Below are positions 1-6,518 of a stretch of DNA of 7,648 nucleotides, in pieces. The notes below the pieces were generated by a model, which saw nothing but the letters and a program-made list of their open reading frames with translations, did no database searches and had not been told where the DNA came from. The DNA comes from an uncultured Sphingomonas sp. Its GTDB lineage: Bacteria > Pseudomonadota > Alphaproteobacteria > Sphingomonadales > Sphingomonadaceae. The translations under genes and the position numbers were made by a program. Numbering within the stretch: the first letter of the stretch is position 1; every line of letters begins with the position of its first letter. The DNA lies in assembly GCA_902806295.1 (NCBI GenBank), contig CADCWB010000106.1:1-7648 (forward strand), read 5' to 3'.

Positions 1-1423
1 CGACCGCCGGGTGACAGGTCAGAACCGCTTCTAGTTGGCTCGGAAAGACTTTGAACCCACCGACATTGATCATGTCCTTGGCGCGGTCGACGATGCGGAT
101 GTATCCGTCGTCATCGATCAGCCCGATGTCGCCGGTGCGGAACAGACCGTCCGCGAGCGGGTCGATCCGGCGCTCGGCGGCTTGCCAATAGCCCTGCATA
201 ACCTGCGGGCCGGCGACCGCGATCTCTCCTTTTTCGCCGCGGGCTACTTCGCTGCCAGTCTCGTCCACGATCAGGATGCGCGTGGCGGGCAGGGGCTGGC
301 CAACCGTGCCCGACTTGGCCGCGCCGACGAACGGATTGACCGACGCCACGCCTGCGCTTTCGGTCATGCCATAGCCTTCGAGCAGTCGAGCGCCGGTGAC
401 CGCCTCGAAGCGATTCTTCAGCGCCGGCAGCATGGCCGCGCCGCCGGAAAAGCACTGCCCGACGCTGGAGAAATCGGTCCTGGCAACCGCCGAATGCTCC
501 AGCATTGCCTGGTACATGGCCGGCACTCCGCATAAATCGGTGCAGCGACGCCGGGCGATGGCGGCGAGTGCCTCGCCAGGGTCGAACTTCGGCAACAGCA
601 CGATTTCCCCCCCGCTCAGCACCGCACGGTTGAGGACCGCGGTATTCGCGAAGATGTGGAACAGCGGCAGGGCACCAAGCACTCGAGTCTCGGCCCGCTT
701 GGGACCCGGCTCGATTGCAGCCAATTGCTGAGCGTTGATCGACAGGTTGGCGTGGCTCAGGGCCGCTCCCTTGGGGACTCCAGTCGTTCCGCCGGTATAT
801 TGGATAAGGGCGATGTCCCGAGCGGGATCGATCGCCACCGGAGATGGTTTGCCGTCATTGTCGAGCAGGTGGTTCCAACGAACCACACGGGCGTCTTCGG
901 GTAGCGGCTGCCTCTCGCGGCTCTTGAGCAAGCGGAAGCCGAGCGCCTTGGCGAACGGAAGCACTTCGGTGAGCGAGCCGACGATGAGCTGGTCGATCGC
1001 TCCGGCGTCCAGCAGCGCCTGCACCGGCGACCAGAGCCGCTGGAGGTCCAGGCACACAAGCGCGTCGATCCCAGCGTCGCGGGACTGAGCCAGCACCTCG
1101 TCGGGCGAGTAGAGCGGCGAGAAGTTCACCACCGTCGCACCGGTCAGCAGCGCGCCATAGTAGGCGATCGGGTAGTGGGGAGTATTGGGCAGAAACAGGC
1201 CGACACGGCTTCCTGGACCGATGCCGCGCGTCTGAAGGCCCCGCGCGGCGCGGCAAGCCTGCGTCCACAAGTTCGAGTAGCGGGTGGTGCGGCCGTAGAA
1301 ATCCAGCGCGATCCCATCGGGTTTCCTGGCTGCCGCTCGACGCAGCAGGTCGGCGATCGGGCACGGGACGAAGCTCCGCTCCCAGCTGCCTGGATGCACA
1401 TAATCTTCGGACCAGGGCAGCAT
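1..1423 (-). CDS. Acyl-CoA ligase (AMP-forming, FadD-like), C-terminus beyond the left edge
   Basis: This cytoplasmic enzyme activates a carboxylic acid, probably a medium- or long-chain fatty acid, to its acyl-CoA through an acyl-adenylate. The frame is open for 474 codons with no stop or frameshift and leaves the window at its left edge. ANL-superfamily motifs appear in order: the P-loop YTGGTTGVPKG (residues 209-219), LPLFHIF (252-258), EGYGMTES (349-356), RTGD (429-432) and the hinge region DRAKDMINVGGFKVFPSQ (446-463). The C-terminal lid with the catalytic lysine (usually PKxxxGKI) is missing, so about 50-70 residues lie outside. The ATG at 1423 was chosen because MLPWSEDYVHPGSWERSF looks like a normal family N-terminus and GGAG stands 8 bases upstream. 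The frame stays open upstream as far as 1520, so a longer TTG start is possible. The gene follows the propeller gene after 93 bases and may be the end of that operon or have its own promoter. Substrate cannot be read from the sequence. Confidence 0.93.
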   Translation of the reverse strand, partial: MLPWSEDYVHPGSWERSFVPCPIADLLRRAAARKPDGIALDFYGRTTRYSNLWTQACRAARGLQTRGIGPGSRVGLFLPNTPHYPIAYYGALLTGATVVNFSPLYSPDEVLAQSRDAGIDALVCLDLQRLWSPVQALLDAGAIDQLIVGSLTEVLPFAKALGFRLLKSRERQPLPEDARVVRWNHLLDNDGKPSPVAIDPARDIALIQYTGGTTGVPKGAALSHANLSINAQQLAAIEPGPKRAETRVLGALPLFHIFANTAVLNRAVLSGGEIVLLPKFDPGEALAAIARRRCTDLCGVPAMYQAMLEHSAVARTDFSSVGQCFSGGAAMLPALKNRFEAVTGARLLEGYGMTESAGVASVNPFVGAAKSGTVGQPLPATRILIVDETGSEVARGEKGEIAVAGPQVMQGYWQAAERRIDPLADGLFRTGDIGLIDDDGYIRIVDRAKDMINVGGFKVFPSQLEAVLTCHPAV

Positions 1424-1454
1424 GGGGGGAACTCCGCGGAAGCTTGTCGAGCCA

Positions 1455-1483
1455 TTTGTAGAAGGGCCAACACACAACCAGAA
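1455..1483 (-). promoter_or_regulatory. Possible weak promoter for the acyl-CoA ligase
   Basis: Read leftward, TTCTGG (1483-1478) is separated by exactly 17 bases from TACAAA (1460-1455). The second box matches four of six positions of a sigma-70 -10 element. The first matches only TT of the -35 consensus. The -10 box would lie 31 bases before the ligase ATG. This is the only AT-rich patch in the 93-base gap, which is why it is listed, but the match is poor and transcription could simply read through from the gene upstream. Confidence 0.2.
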
Positions 1484-1485
1484 TG

Positions 1486-1497
1486 ACCTACATAGGT
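1486..1497. repeat. Short palindrome ACCTA-CA-TAGGT upstream of the ligase
   Basis: Two 5-base arms, ACCTA and TAGGT, are separated by 2 bases. The palindrome lies in the gap between the propeller gene stop and the ligase start, just upstream of the possible promoter boxes. The size is compatible with a half of a dimeric repressor or activator site. A chance occurrence is also quite possible, since such short palindromes are frequent. No second copy is seen near 4219-4278, so nothing ties it to the divergent control region. Confidence 0.25.
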
Positions 1498-1516
1498 TGC
1501 CGAGCCGTAACCGACC

Positions 1517-3079
1517 TCAGCGCTTGCTCAGCCGTGCCCGCAAGCGCCGATAACCTGCGAGCGGAGAGAAGCGGTTGACATAGAAGTCGAACAGCCACTT
1601 CTCACCCGAGGCGTTCAGCGTGTGCGGACCGCGCGCCTCGGCCAAGCGCAGCTCTCCAGCCGGACGCTCGACGTAACGCTCGGGCGAGAGTTCCTCGATC
1701 ACGAACAACAGCAGCCCGTCGCCGTACTCACGGGTGAAATCCTGTCCGATCCGTATCAACCGCCCGTCATGAGGCAGAATGGCCCCGCCCATGCGCGCTC
1801 CAGCCGGGGAGAAGTGAATGGGGCTGGCGGGATGCTCTTCATACGGACCGGCGGGAGCGGGGGCATGCCACAGCCGCAGCACGGAAGAGCCTTCCCGCTC
1901 GACATTGCCGAATAGATATACGCGGCCTTCATGTAGAAGCGGGGTAGGGTCCAGCAGCCGCGGACTGCCTGGGAGATCGAGCAGCCCAGCATACTCCGCC
2001 CCATGAGCAGCGAGCCGGAATAGTCGCGGCTCGCTCCAGTCAACGGTCTCCGGGATGCAATAGTGCTCGCCGTCGAACCTGATCGTCGCGGGATAGCTCA
2101 GGTGGTCGCGACCGCCGATCAGGGTCGTGAGCTGGCCCTTATCCCAGTGCACGATCTCGCCGACGCCGTCCGCGCTGCGCAAGGCTTCCGCGAGAAAGCC
2201 GCCGCTTGGGTGCGGAAAGGGATCGGCCAGGAAGCGGCGTGCGGGCGGAGTGGGCAGCACCCACCATAAGCTGCGCGGAGGCAAGGTGAGGTCCTTGCCG
2301 CGTGGAGCAGTGGCAACCGCCCAAGCCTTCTCCATGAACGCGCCGTAGAACAATCGCCTGATGCTCGCGGCCAGCATCCTCAGGACAAGCTTCACCACCT
2401 GGATGTTGGACGGCAAGCGGTAGTTCCGCCCAGTCGGTGCAATGTCCAGCGGATCGCCGGTCGTGGCTCGCCTGACCGCTTCGCCAAGCAGGAGCGGAGA
2501 GACGGCGTAAGCGTCGGCCAGTGTCTTGCCCCAGCTGTGCGGGTGCACCTTGGTCTCGGCAAAGGCGAGGACCTGTCCGGCATCGAGCCTGTTCGACAGC
2601 CGCTGCACGATCTGCCCGACGAGAGGAGAGCCCTCGACCATCTCCCAATAGCCGGCGGGTCGGCCCCTGAAATGGCGCGGGTCGCCATGGTGATAGGACA
2701 GGATCGGCACCGGCAATTGCTCGGGCGGCGGCACGCGCAACAGCCCGAGCCCAAATTTGATCAACACAGCCGGCTGGTCGGTCGCGATGCGCTCTAACAG
2801 CTCGGTTGGTAGTCTCTGCCAGCTGCCGTCCCATTCGCTGGCGAAATCCGTGACGTCGGCCACGGGCAGTTCGGGCGGGAACGGCACATTGCGGGTGGCG
2901 GTCCTGCGTAGCGAGCATCGGTTCAGCGCATAATAGGCGCCGTGCCGAACGGGCGAGAGCTGTCGGCGGCTGTTGCTACAGCGGTACAGGAGGAACTCGG
3001 TCCCGGGTGGCAGCTGCCGCAGCGCCGCGGCCTGCCACGCGGCAAGCCGGTCCCCATCGAGAAAGACGCCAACCCGCAC
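1517..3079 (-). CDS. Formyltransferase-like plus beta-propeller protein (GINT1 N-terminal-like), function unknown
   Basis: This 520-residue protein has two halves. Residues about 1-250 resemble the formyltransferase fold. MRVGVFLDGDRLAAWQ is a Rossmann-like first strand. SYHHGDPRHFRGRPAGYWE (128-146) matches the substrate-loop pattern NxHxSLLPxxRG, and NRLDAGQVLA (163-172) matches the segment with the catalytic aspartate. Residues about 280-500 carry propeller-like repeats: FLADPF (283-288), LSYPATIRFDGEHYCIPET (327-345) and LLDPTPLLHEGRVYLFGN (375-392), as in GH43-like folds. This arrangement recalls the N-terminal region of plant glucosamine inositolphosphorylceramide transferase 1; the plant GT64 glycosyltransferase domain is absent. 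No signal peptide or membrane segment is evident. The GTG start at 3079 lies 5 bases after the dehydrogenase stop, which implies coupled translation; there is no clear ribosome site of its own. The open frame continues upstream to 3778, but that part overlaps the dehydrogenase out of frame and is not coding. The biochemical role is unknown; sugar or lipid-headgroup modification is a guess from the fold. Confidence 0.85.
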   Translation of the reverse strand: MRVGVFLDGDRLAAWQAAALRQLPPGTEFLLYRCSNSRRQLSPVRHGAYYALNRCSLRRTATRNVPFPPELPVADVTDFASEWDGSWQRLPTELLERIATDQPAVLIKFGLGLLRVPPPEQLPVPILSYHHGDPRHFRGRPAGYWEMVEGSPLVGQIVQRLSNRLDAGQVLAFAETKVHPHSWGKTLADAYAVSPLLLGEAVRRATTGDPLDIAPTGRNYRLPSNIQVVKLVLRMLAASIRRLFYGAFMEKAWAVATAPRGKDLTLPPRSLWWVLPTPPARRFLADPFPHPSGGFLAEALRSADGVGEIVHWDKGQLTTLIGGRDHLSYPATIRFDGEHYCIPETVDWSEPRLFRLAAHGAEYAGLLDLPGSPRLLDPTPLLHEGRVYLFGNVEREGSSVLRLWHAPAPAGPYEEHPASPIHFSPAGARMGGAILPHDGRLIRIGQDFTREYGDGLLLFVIEELSPERYVERPAGELRLAEARGPHTLNASGEKWLFDFYVNRFSPLAGYRRLRARLSKR

Positions 3080-3084
3080 CCTCG

Positions 3085-4218
3085 TCAGATCGCTCGCGCG
3101 ACCAGTTCCTTCATAATCTCGCTGGTTCCGCCGTAGATGCGGGTCACGCGGGCGTCGCGCCACAAGCGGGCGATCGGATATTCGTTCATGTAGCCGGCGC
3201 CGCCGTGCAGCTGCAGCGCCGCGTCGCAGATCGCGAACTGCTCCTCCGAATGCCACAGCTTGGCGGCGGAGGCCTCGGCGGGGGTCAGCTTGCCGGCGAC
3301 ATGGCGTTGGATCGCCCAGTCGAGATGGGCCCAGCCGACCTGCAGCCGTGACTTGAGGTCGGCCAGGGTGAAGCGGGTGTTCTGGAATTCGAACACCGTC
3401 TTGCCGAACGCCTTGCGGTCCTTGGTGAACTCCACCGCGAGGTCGAACGCGCGCTGGGCCGCGGCCTGGCACTGCACCGCGATCGACAGCCGTTCCTGCG
3501 GCAACTGGTTCATCAGCATGGCGAAGCCGGAATTCTCGCCGCCCAACAGGCGGTCGGCGGGTAGCGAAACCTCGTCGAAGAAGAGCTCGGACGTGTCGTT
3601 GCCGTGCAGTCCTATCTTGTCGAGGTTTCGGCCGCGGCTGAAGCCCTCGTCCGTGGCCTCGACCAGGAACAGGCTGATGCCCTTGGCGCCGCCCTGCTCG
3701 CTGGACCGTGCGCAGACGATCACCAGGTCGGCACTTTGCCCGTTGGTGATATAGGTCTTGCTGCCGCTCAGCCGCCACCCGTTGCCGTCACGCCGTGCCA
3801 CTGTGCGCATGCCCTGGAGGTCGCTGCCGGCGCCCGGCTCCGTCATCGCGATCGCACTGACCACCTCGCCCGAGACCATGCCGGGCAGCCAGCGCTCCTT
3901 CTGCTCGTCCGAACCGTAGGCGATCAGGTAGTCGGCGACGATATCGCTCTGCAGCGAGAAGCCGGCCGCCGATCCGGCGTAGCTGATCTCCTCAGAGACG
4001 ATGGCGTTGTAGGTAAACGGCAGACCGGGTCCGCCATATTCCTCCGGCACGCCGGGGCAGAGCATGCCGGCCTGACCCGCTCGGAGCCAAGCATCACGCT
4101 CGACAATGCCCTCGCGTTCGTGGCGTTCGGTGTCGAGGCCGGCGACGACCCGCCGCACCGTGTCGCGGAAGGCGTCGTGCGATTCATCGAAGATGGTGCG
4201 GGTGGACGTGTCCAGCAT
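3085..4218 (-). CDS. Acyl-CoA dehydrogenase, long-chain/isovaleryl-type active site
   Basis: This FAD enzyme removes two hydrogens from C2 and C3 of an acyl-CoA, the first step of beta-oxidation, passing electrons to electron-transfer flavoprotein. At 377 residues it has full family length. Visible marks are PEEYGGPG (58-65), AIAMTEPGAGSDLQG (122-136), the SGSKTYITNG beta-domain segment (151-160), DRKAFGK (267-273), LQLHGGAGYMNEYPI (336-350) and a C-terminal RIYGGTSEIMKELVAR. The position that holds the catalytic glutamate in medium- and short-chain enzymes (YEGT) is YGGT here. Instead LPQERL (239-244) supplies Glu242, as in long-chain (LCAD) and isovaleryl-type enzymes. The ATG at 4218 follows a clear AAGGAG site 5 bases upstream. 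It is the first gene of the leftward group and lies back to back with a methylacyl-CoA racemase, so a 2-methyl-branched acyl-CoA is a plausible substrate; chain length cannot be judged. Confidence 0.95.
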   Translation of the reverse strand: MLDTSTRTIFDESHDAFRDTVRRVVAGLDTERHEREGIVERDAWLRAGQAGMLCPGVPEEYGGPGLPFTYNAIVSEEISYAGSAAGFSLQSDIVADYLIAYGSDEQKERWLPGMVSGEVVSAIAMTEPGAGSDLQGMRTVARRDGNGWRLSGSKTYITNGQSADLVIVCARSSEQGGAKGISLFLVEATDEGFSRGRNLDKIGLHGNDTSELFFDEVSLPADRLLGGENSGFAMLMNQLPQERLSIAVQCQAAAQRAFDLAVEFTKDRKAFGKTVFEFQNTRFTLADLKSRLQVGWAHLDWAIQRHVAGKLTPAEASAAKLWHSEEQFAICDAALQLHGGAGYMNEYPIARLWRDARVTRIYGGTSEIMKELVARAI

Positions 4219-4223
4219 GGTTG

Positions 4224-4229
4224 CTCCTT
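4224..4229 (-). promoter_or_regulatory. Ribosome binding site of the acyl-CoA dehydrogenase
   Basis: AAGGAG on the minus strand stands 5 bases before the ATG at 4218. It is the strongest Shine-Dalgarno match in the window and fixes the dehydrogenase start. The open frame upstream, which runs on antisense to the racemase gene, is therefore not translated as an extension. Confidence 0.8.
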
Positions 4230-4254
4230 GCAGCCTGTCCACGCTAGCGGCTGC
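4230..4254. promoter_or_regulatory. Divergent control region with inverted repeat GCAGCC-N13-GGCTGC
   Basis: The two gene groups start back to back with only 60 bases between their start codons (4219-4278). The arms GCAGCC (4230-4235) and GGCTGC (4249-4254) are perfect complements separated by 13 bases, and the 8-base palindrome CGCTAGCG (4242-4249) runs into the right arm. This could be an operator for a regulator that controls both directions. I found no convincing -10/-35 pairs in the gap. Promoters may therefore lie inside the opposing coding starts, or transcription may begin close to the start codons. Short GC-rich inverted repeats arise easily by chance here. Confidence 0.35.
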
Positions 4255-4278
4255 GGGCGCGACACGAAAGATGGATGC

Positions 4279-5370
4279 ATGGCCGGACCGCTCGCAGGAC
4301 TGACGATCGTCGAGATGGCCGGACTCGGCCCGGGGCCATTCGCCGCCATGATGCTGGCCGATCATGGGGCCAGGGTGATTCGCGTCGAGCGGGCAGGGCA
4401 GTTGGCCGTGCCGAACGATCCGCTCACCCGCAACCGGGAGAGCATCGCACTCGACCTCCGGCAGGAGGAGGGGCGCGATATCGTGCGCACGCTGGCGAGC
4501 CGGGCCGATGGACTGATCGAGGGCTATCGGCCAGGCGTGATGGAGCGGCTGGGACTTGGACCGGAGCCGCTGCTCGAGGTCAATCCGAGGCTCGTCTATG
4601 GCCGGATCACCGGTTGGGGGCAGGAGGGCCCGCTGGCGCAGGAAGCCGGGCACGACATCAACTATCTGGCGCTGACGGGATTGCTGTCCTGCATCGGCGA
4701 GGCGGACCGGCCAGCGGTGCCGCCGCTCAACCTGGTTGCCGATTATGGCGGCGGCGGGCTGATGTTGGCCTTCGGCATGGTGTCGGCCTTGCTCCATGTG
4801 CAGCGGGGCGGGCAGGGCCAGGTGATCGACGCGGCGATGAGCGACGGGGCAGCATTGGTGGGAGCGCTGATCTACGGCATTCGAGCCGCTGGCGCGTGGA
4901 AGGATGAACGCGGCGCCAACCTGCTGGACGGAGGCGAGCCGATCTACGGCTGTTACCGCTGCTCCGATGGCAAGGAGCTGGCCGTGGGCGCGATCGAACC
5001 GCAGTTCCGGATGGTGCTGCTGCAGGGACTGGGCCTCGGCATGGTCCCGAGCCGGGCGGAGATCGCGAGCGTGATCGCGACCCGAACCCGCGACGAGTGG
5101 GTTGCGCAGTTCGCCGGTCAGGACGCCTGCATCGCTCCGGCGCTCGGGCTGGCTGAAGCGCCCTCGCACCCGCACAATCGGGCCCGGGGCACCTTTATCG
5201 AGCTTGACGGCGTAGTGCAGCCAGGGCCCGCCCCGCGTTACTCCGGCACTCGCAGCGAGCCGCCAAGCGCACCTCGGCGTGAGGGCGAGGACGGCGCTGC
5301 TATCCTGGCCGAACTGGGCTACCCGCAAGGAGCCATCTCCGACCTCAAGGACAAGGGAGTGCTGCGGTGA
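4279..5370 (+). CDS. Alpha-methylacyl-CoA racemase (CaiB/BaiF, family III CoA-transferase fold)
   Basis: The likely reaction is interconversion of (2R)- and (2S)-2-methylacyl-CoA, which lets branched acids enter beta-oxidation, where dehydrogenases usually need the S form. The 363 residues include GLGPGPFAAMMLADHGA (15-31), AGHDINYLALTG (123-134), NLVADYGGGGLM (151-162) and DGGEPIYGCYRCSDGKELAVGAIEPQF (starting at 217). His125, Asp126, Asp155 and Glu240 match the active-site His126, Asp127, Asp156 and Glu241 known from Mycobacterium tuberculosis MCR, so the protein looks like a working racemase rather than a CoA-transferase. Three ATGs in three frames occur at 4271, 4275 and 4279; only 4279 opens this frame, giving MAGPLAGLTIVEMAG, a typical family start. 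The ribosome site is weak (GAAAG, 8 bases away). The frame is also open upstream to 3604, opposite the dehydrogenase, but that stretch has no racemase-like sequence. The stop overlaps the next start by 4 bases. Confidence 0.93.
   Translation: MAGPLAGLTIVEMAGLGPGPFAAMMLADHGARVIRVERAGQLAVPNDPLTRNRESIALDLRQEEGRDIVRTLASRADGLIEGYRPGVMERLGLGPEPLLEVNPRLVYGRITGWGQEGPLAQEAGHDINYLALTGLLSCIGEADRPAVPPLNLVADYGGGGLMLAFGMVSALLHVQRGGQGQVIDAAMSDGAALVGALIYGIRAAGAWKDERGANLLDGGEPIYGCYRCSDGKELAVGAIEPQFRMVLLQGLGLGMVPSRAEIASVIATRTRDEWVAQFAGQDACIAPALGLAEAPSHPHNRARGTFIELDGVVQPGPAPRYSGTRSEPPSAPRREGEDGAAILAELGYPQGAISDLKDKGVLR
5353..5359 (+). promoter_or_regulatory. Ribosome binding site supporting the GTG start of the aminotransferase
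   Basis: AAGGGAG ends 7 bases before the GTG at 5367, inside the last codons of the racemase gene. It supports this GTG over the in-frame ATG seven codons later, and GTGA forms a 4-base stop/start overlap, a normal sign of coupled translation. Confidence 0.7.
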
Positions 5371-6518
5371 ACCCGCTTTACCAAGGCATGCCGGTCTCCG
5401 TCTTCGAGCGGATGAGCCTGTCTGCGGCTGAGCATGACGCGGTCAACCTCGGCCAAGGCTTTCCCGACTTCGGCTGGCCCGAACCACTGGTGACCGAAGC
5501 CGCCCGTTTGCTGCGCGAAGGGAGCAACCAGTATCCACCGTCGCGCGGGCTCCCGACGCTGCGACAGGCAGTGGCCGACCATTACGACCGCCACCAGGGG
5601 CTCGATCTCACTCCCGAGCACGTGCTGATCACCAGCGGCGCAACGGAGGCGATCGCCGCCACCATGCTGGCCCTTGTCCAGCCGGGGGACGAAGTGATCG
5701 TGATTGCGCCCGCCTACGACGCCTACGCGCCGCTGATCCGCCGCGCGGGCGGGGTCGTCCGCGAAGTGGCGCTACGCGCGCCCGACTGGCGGCTTGATGC
5801 GGCTGGGCTGCGGGCAGCGGTAACGGCCGCCACCCGGCTGATCATCCTCAACAACCCGCATAATCCAACCGGCCGCCTGTTCGACGCTGCCGAGCTTGAG
5901 GCGGTCGCCGCCGTTGCGCGTGAGCACGACCTGCTGGTGCTCAGCGACGAGGTTTGGGAGCATGTGCTCCTAGGCGATGCCCGGTTCACGTCATTGGCGG
6001 CGCTGCCCGGCATGGCGGAGCGAACGCTGAAGTGCGGCTCGGCAGGAAAGATGTTTTCGCTGACCGGCTGGAAGGTCGGCTGGCTGGTCGCCACGCCGGA
6101 GCTTGCCGCCGTGGTCGCACGCGCCCACCAGTTCCTGACCTTCGCAACGCCGCCGAACCTGCAAGCCGCCGTCGCCTGGGGCCTCGGCCAGGACGACTGG
6201 ATCGTGCCCATGCGGTCCGCCTTCACCCGCGCCCGCGACCGGATGGTGAGTGGCCTAGAGCGGTCGGGCTATGTCGCGCTGCCGGCCCAAGCCACTTACT
6301 TCCAGTGTATCGACCTGCACGCGTCCGGCATCCCGCTGGATGATGAGCAGTTCGCCATGCTGGCGGTCGAACGCGCGGGCGTTGCTTCCATCCCCATATC
6401 CGCCTTCAGCGAGAAGGAACCCGTGACCACCATGATCCGCCTGTGTTTCGCCAAGCGCGACGAGACTATCGATGCGGGGCTAGCCGCATTGGCCAAGGCG
6501 AGGGCACTGGCATGCTGA
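5367..6518 (+). CDS. PLP-dependent class I/II aminotransferase (kynurenine/aminoadipate/methionine aminotransferase-like)
   Basis: This cytoplasmic fold-type I enzyme moves an amino group between an amino acid and a 2-oxo acid. It has 383 residues, full length for the family. Visible landmarks are VNLGQGFPDF (26-35) and NQYPPSRGLPTLRQAVA (54-70). ITSGATEAI (88-96) is the phosphate-binding turn and NNPHNPTG (162-169) carries Asn166. SDEVWEH (193-199) carries Asp194, which pairs with the PLP ring nitrogen. SAGKMFSLTGWKVGW (225-239) holds Lys228, the PLP Schiff-base lysine, and MIRLCFAK (356-363) holds Arg358, the carboxylate-binding arginine. Position 197 is Trp where most relatives have Tyr (DEVYEH). 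It overlaps the racemase by 4 bases and the aldehyde dehydrogenase by 7, so the three are very probably co-translated. The ALDH7 neighbour points to 2-aminoadipate as a possible donor, but methionine, kynurenine or glutamine specificity cannot be excluded from the sequence. Confidence 0.9.
   Translation: MNPLYQGMPVSVFERMSLSAAEHDAVNLGQGFPDFGWPEPLVTEAARLLREGSNQYPPSRGLPTLRQAVADHYDRHQGLDLTPEHVLITSGATEAIAATMLALVQPGDEVIVIAPAYDAYAPLIRRAGGVVREVALRAPDWRLDAAGLRAAVTAATRLIILNNPHNPTGRLFDAAELEAVAAVAREHDLLVLSDEVWEHVLLGDARFTSLAALPGMAERTLKCGSAGKMFSLTGWKVGWLVATPELAAVVARAHQFLTFATPPNLQAAVAWGLGQDDWIVPMRSAFTRARDRMVSGLERSGYVALPAQATYFQCIDLHASGIPLDDEQFAMLAVERAGVASIPISAFSEKEPVTTMIRLCFAKRDETIDAGLAALAKARALAC

Noticed and set aside
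111..1475. Several 100-200-residue open frames in the left region on both strands
   Set aside because: The true frame here is the uninterrupted ligase frame containing all ANL motifs. The others are shadows, and the ligase is neither frameshifted nor split.
2139..2918. 259-residue minus-strand open frame inside the propeller gene
   Set aside because: It is a shifted-frame translation of the propeller gene, with the Arg/Ala-rich composition typical of shadows and no independent start signal.
3080..3778. Upstream extension of the propeller protein to 753 residues
   Set aside because: This part overlaps the dehydrogenase coding sequence in another frame on the same strand and is Arg/Gly-rich shadow sequence. 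The GTG at 3079 gives the expected N-terminal strand.
4221..4249. TTGCTC followed by CTAGCG as a sigma-70 promoter for the racemase
   Set aside because: The second box shares essentially nothing with the -10 consensus, so it was not called.
3604..4278. Open frame upstream of and continuous with the racemase, which would give a 588-residue fusion
   Set aside because: It lies fully antisense to the well-supported acyl-CoA dehydrogenase, has no family resemblance, and the racemase N-terminus is normal at 4279. Long antisense frames are expected in GC-rich genes.
4219..5328. Open minus-strand frame upstream of the dehydrogenase, which would give a 747-residue protein
   Set aside because: It is antisense to the racemase, its translation is low-complexity and unlike any family, and the AAGGAG site fixes the dehydrogenase start at 4218.
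4279..5370. Reading the CaiB/BaiF protein as the succinyl-CoA:glutarate CoA-transferase of lysine catabolism
   Set aside because: The context is tempting, but the AGHDINYLALTG, LVADYGGGG and VGAIEPQF motifs are those of methylacyl-CoA racemases, with the complete set of racemase active-site residues.
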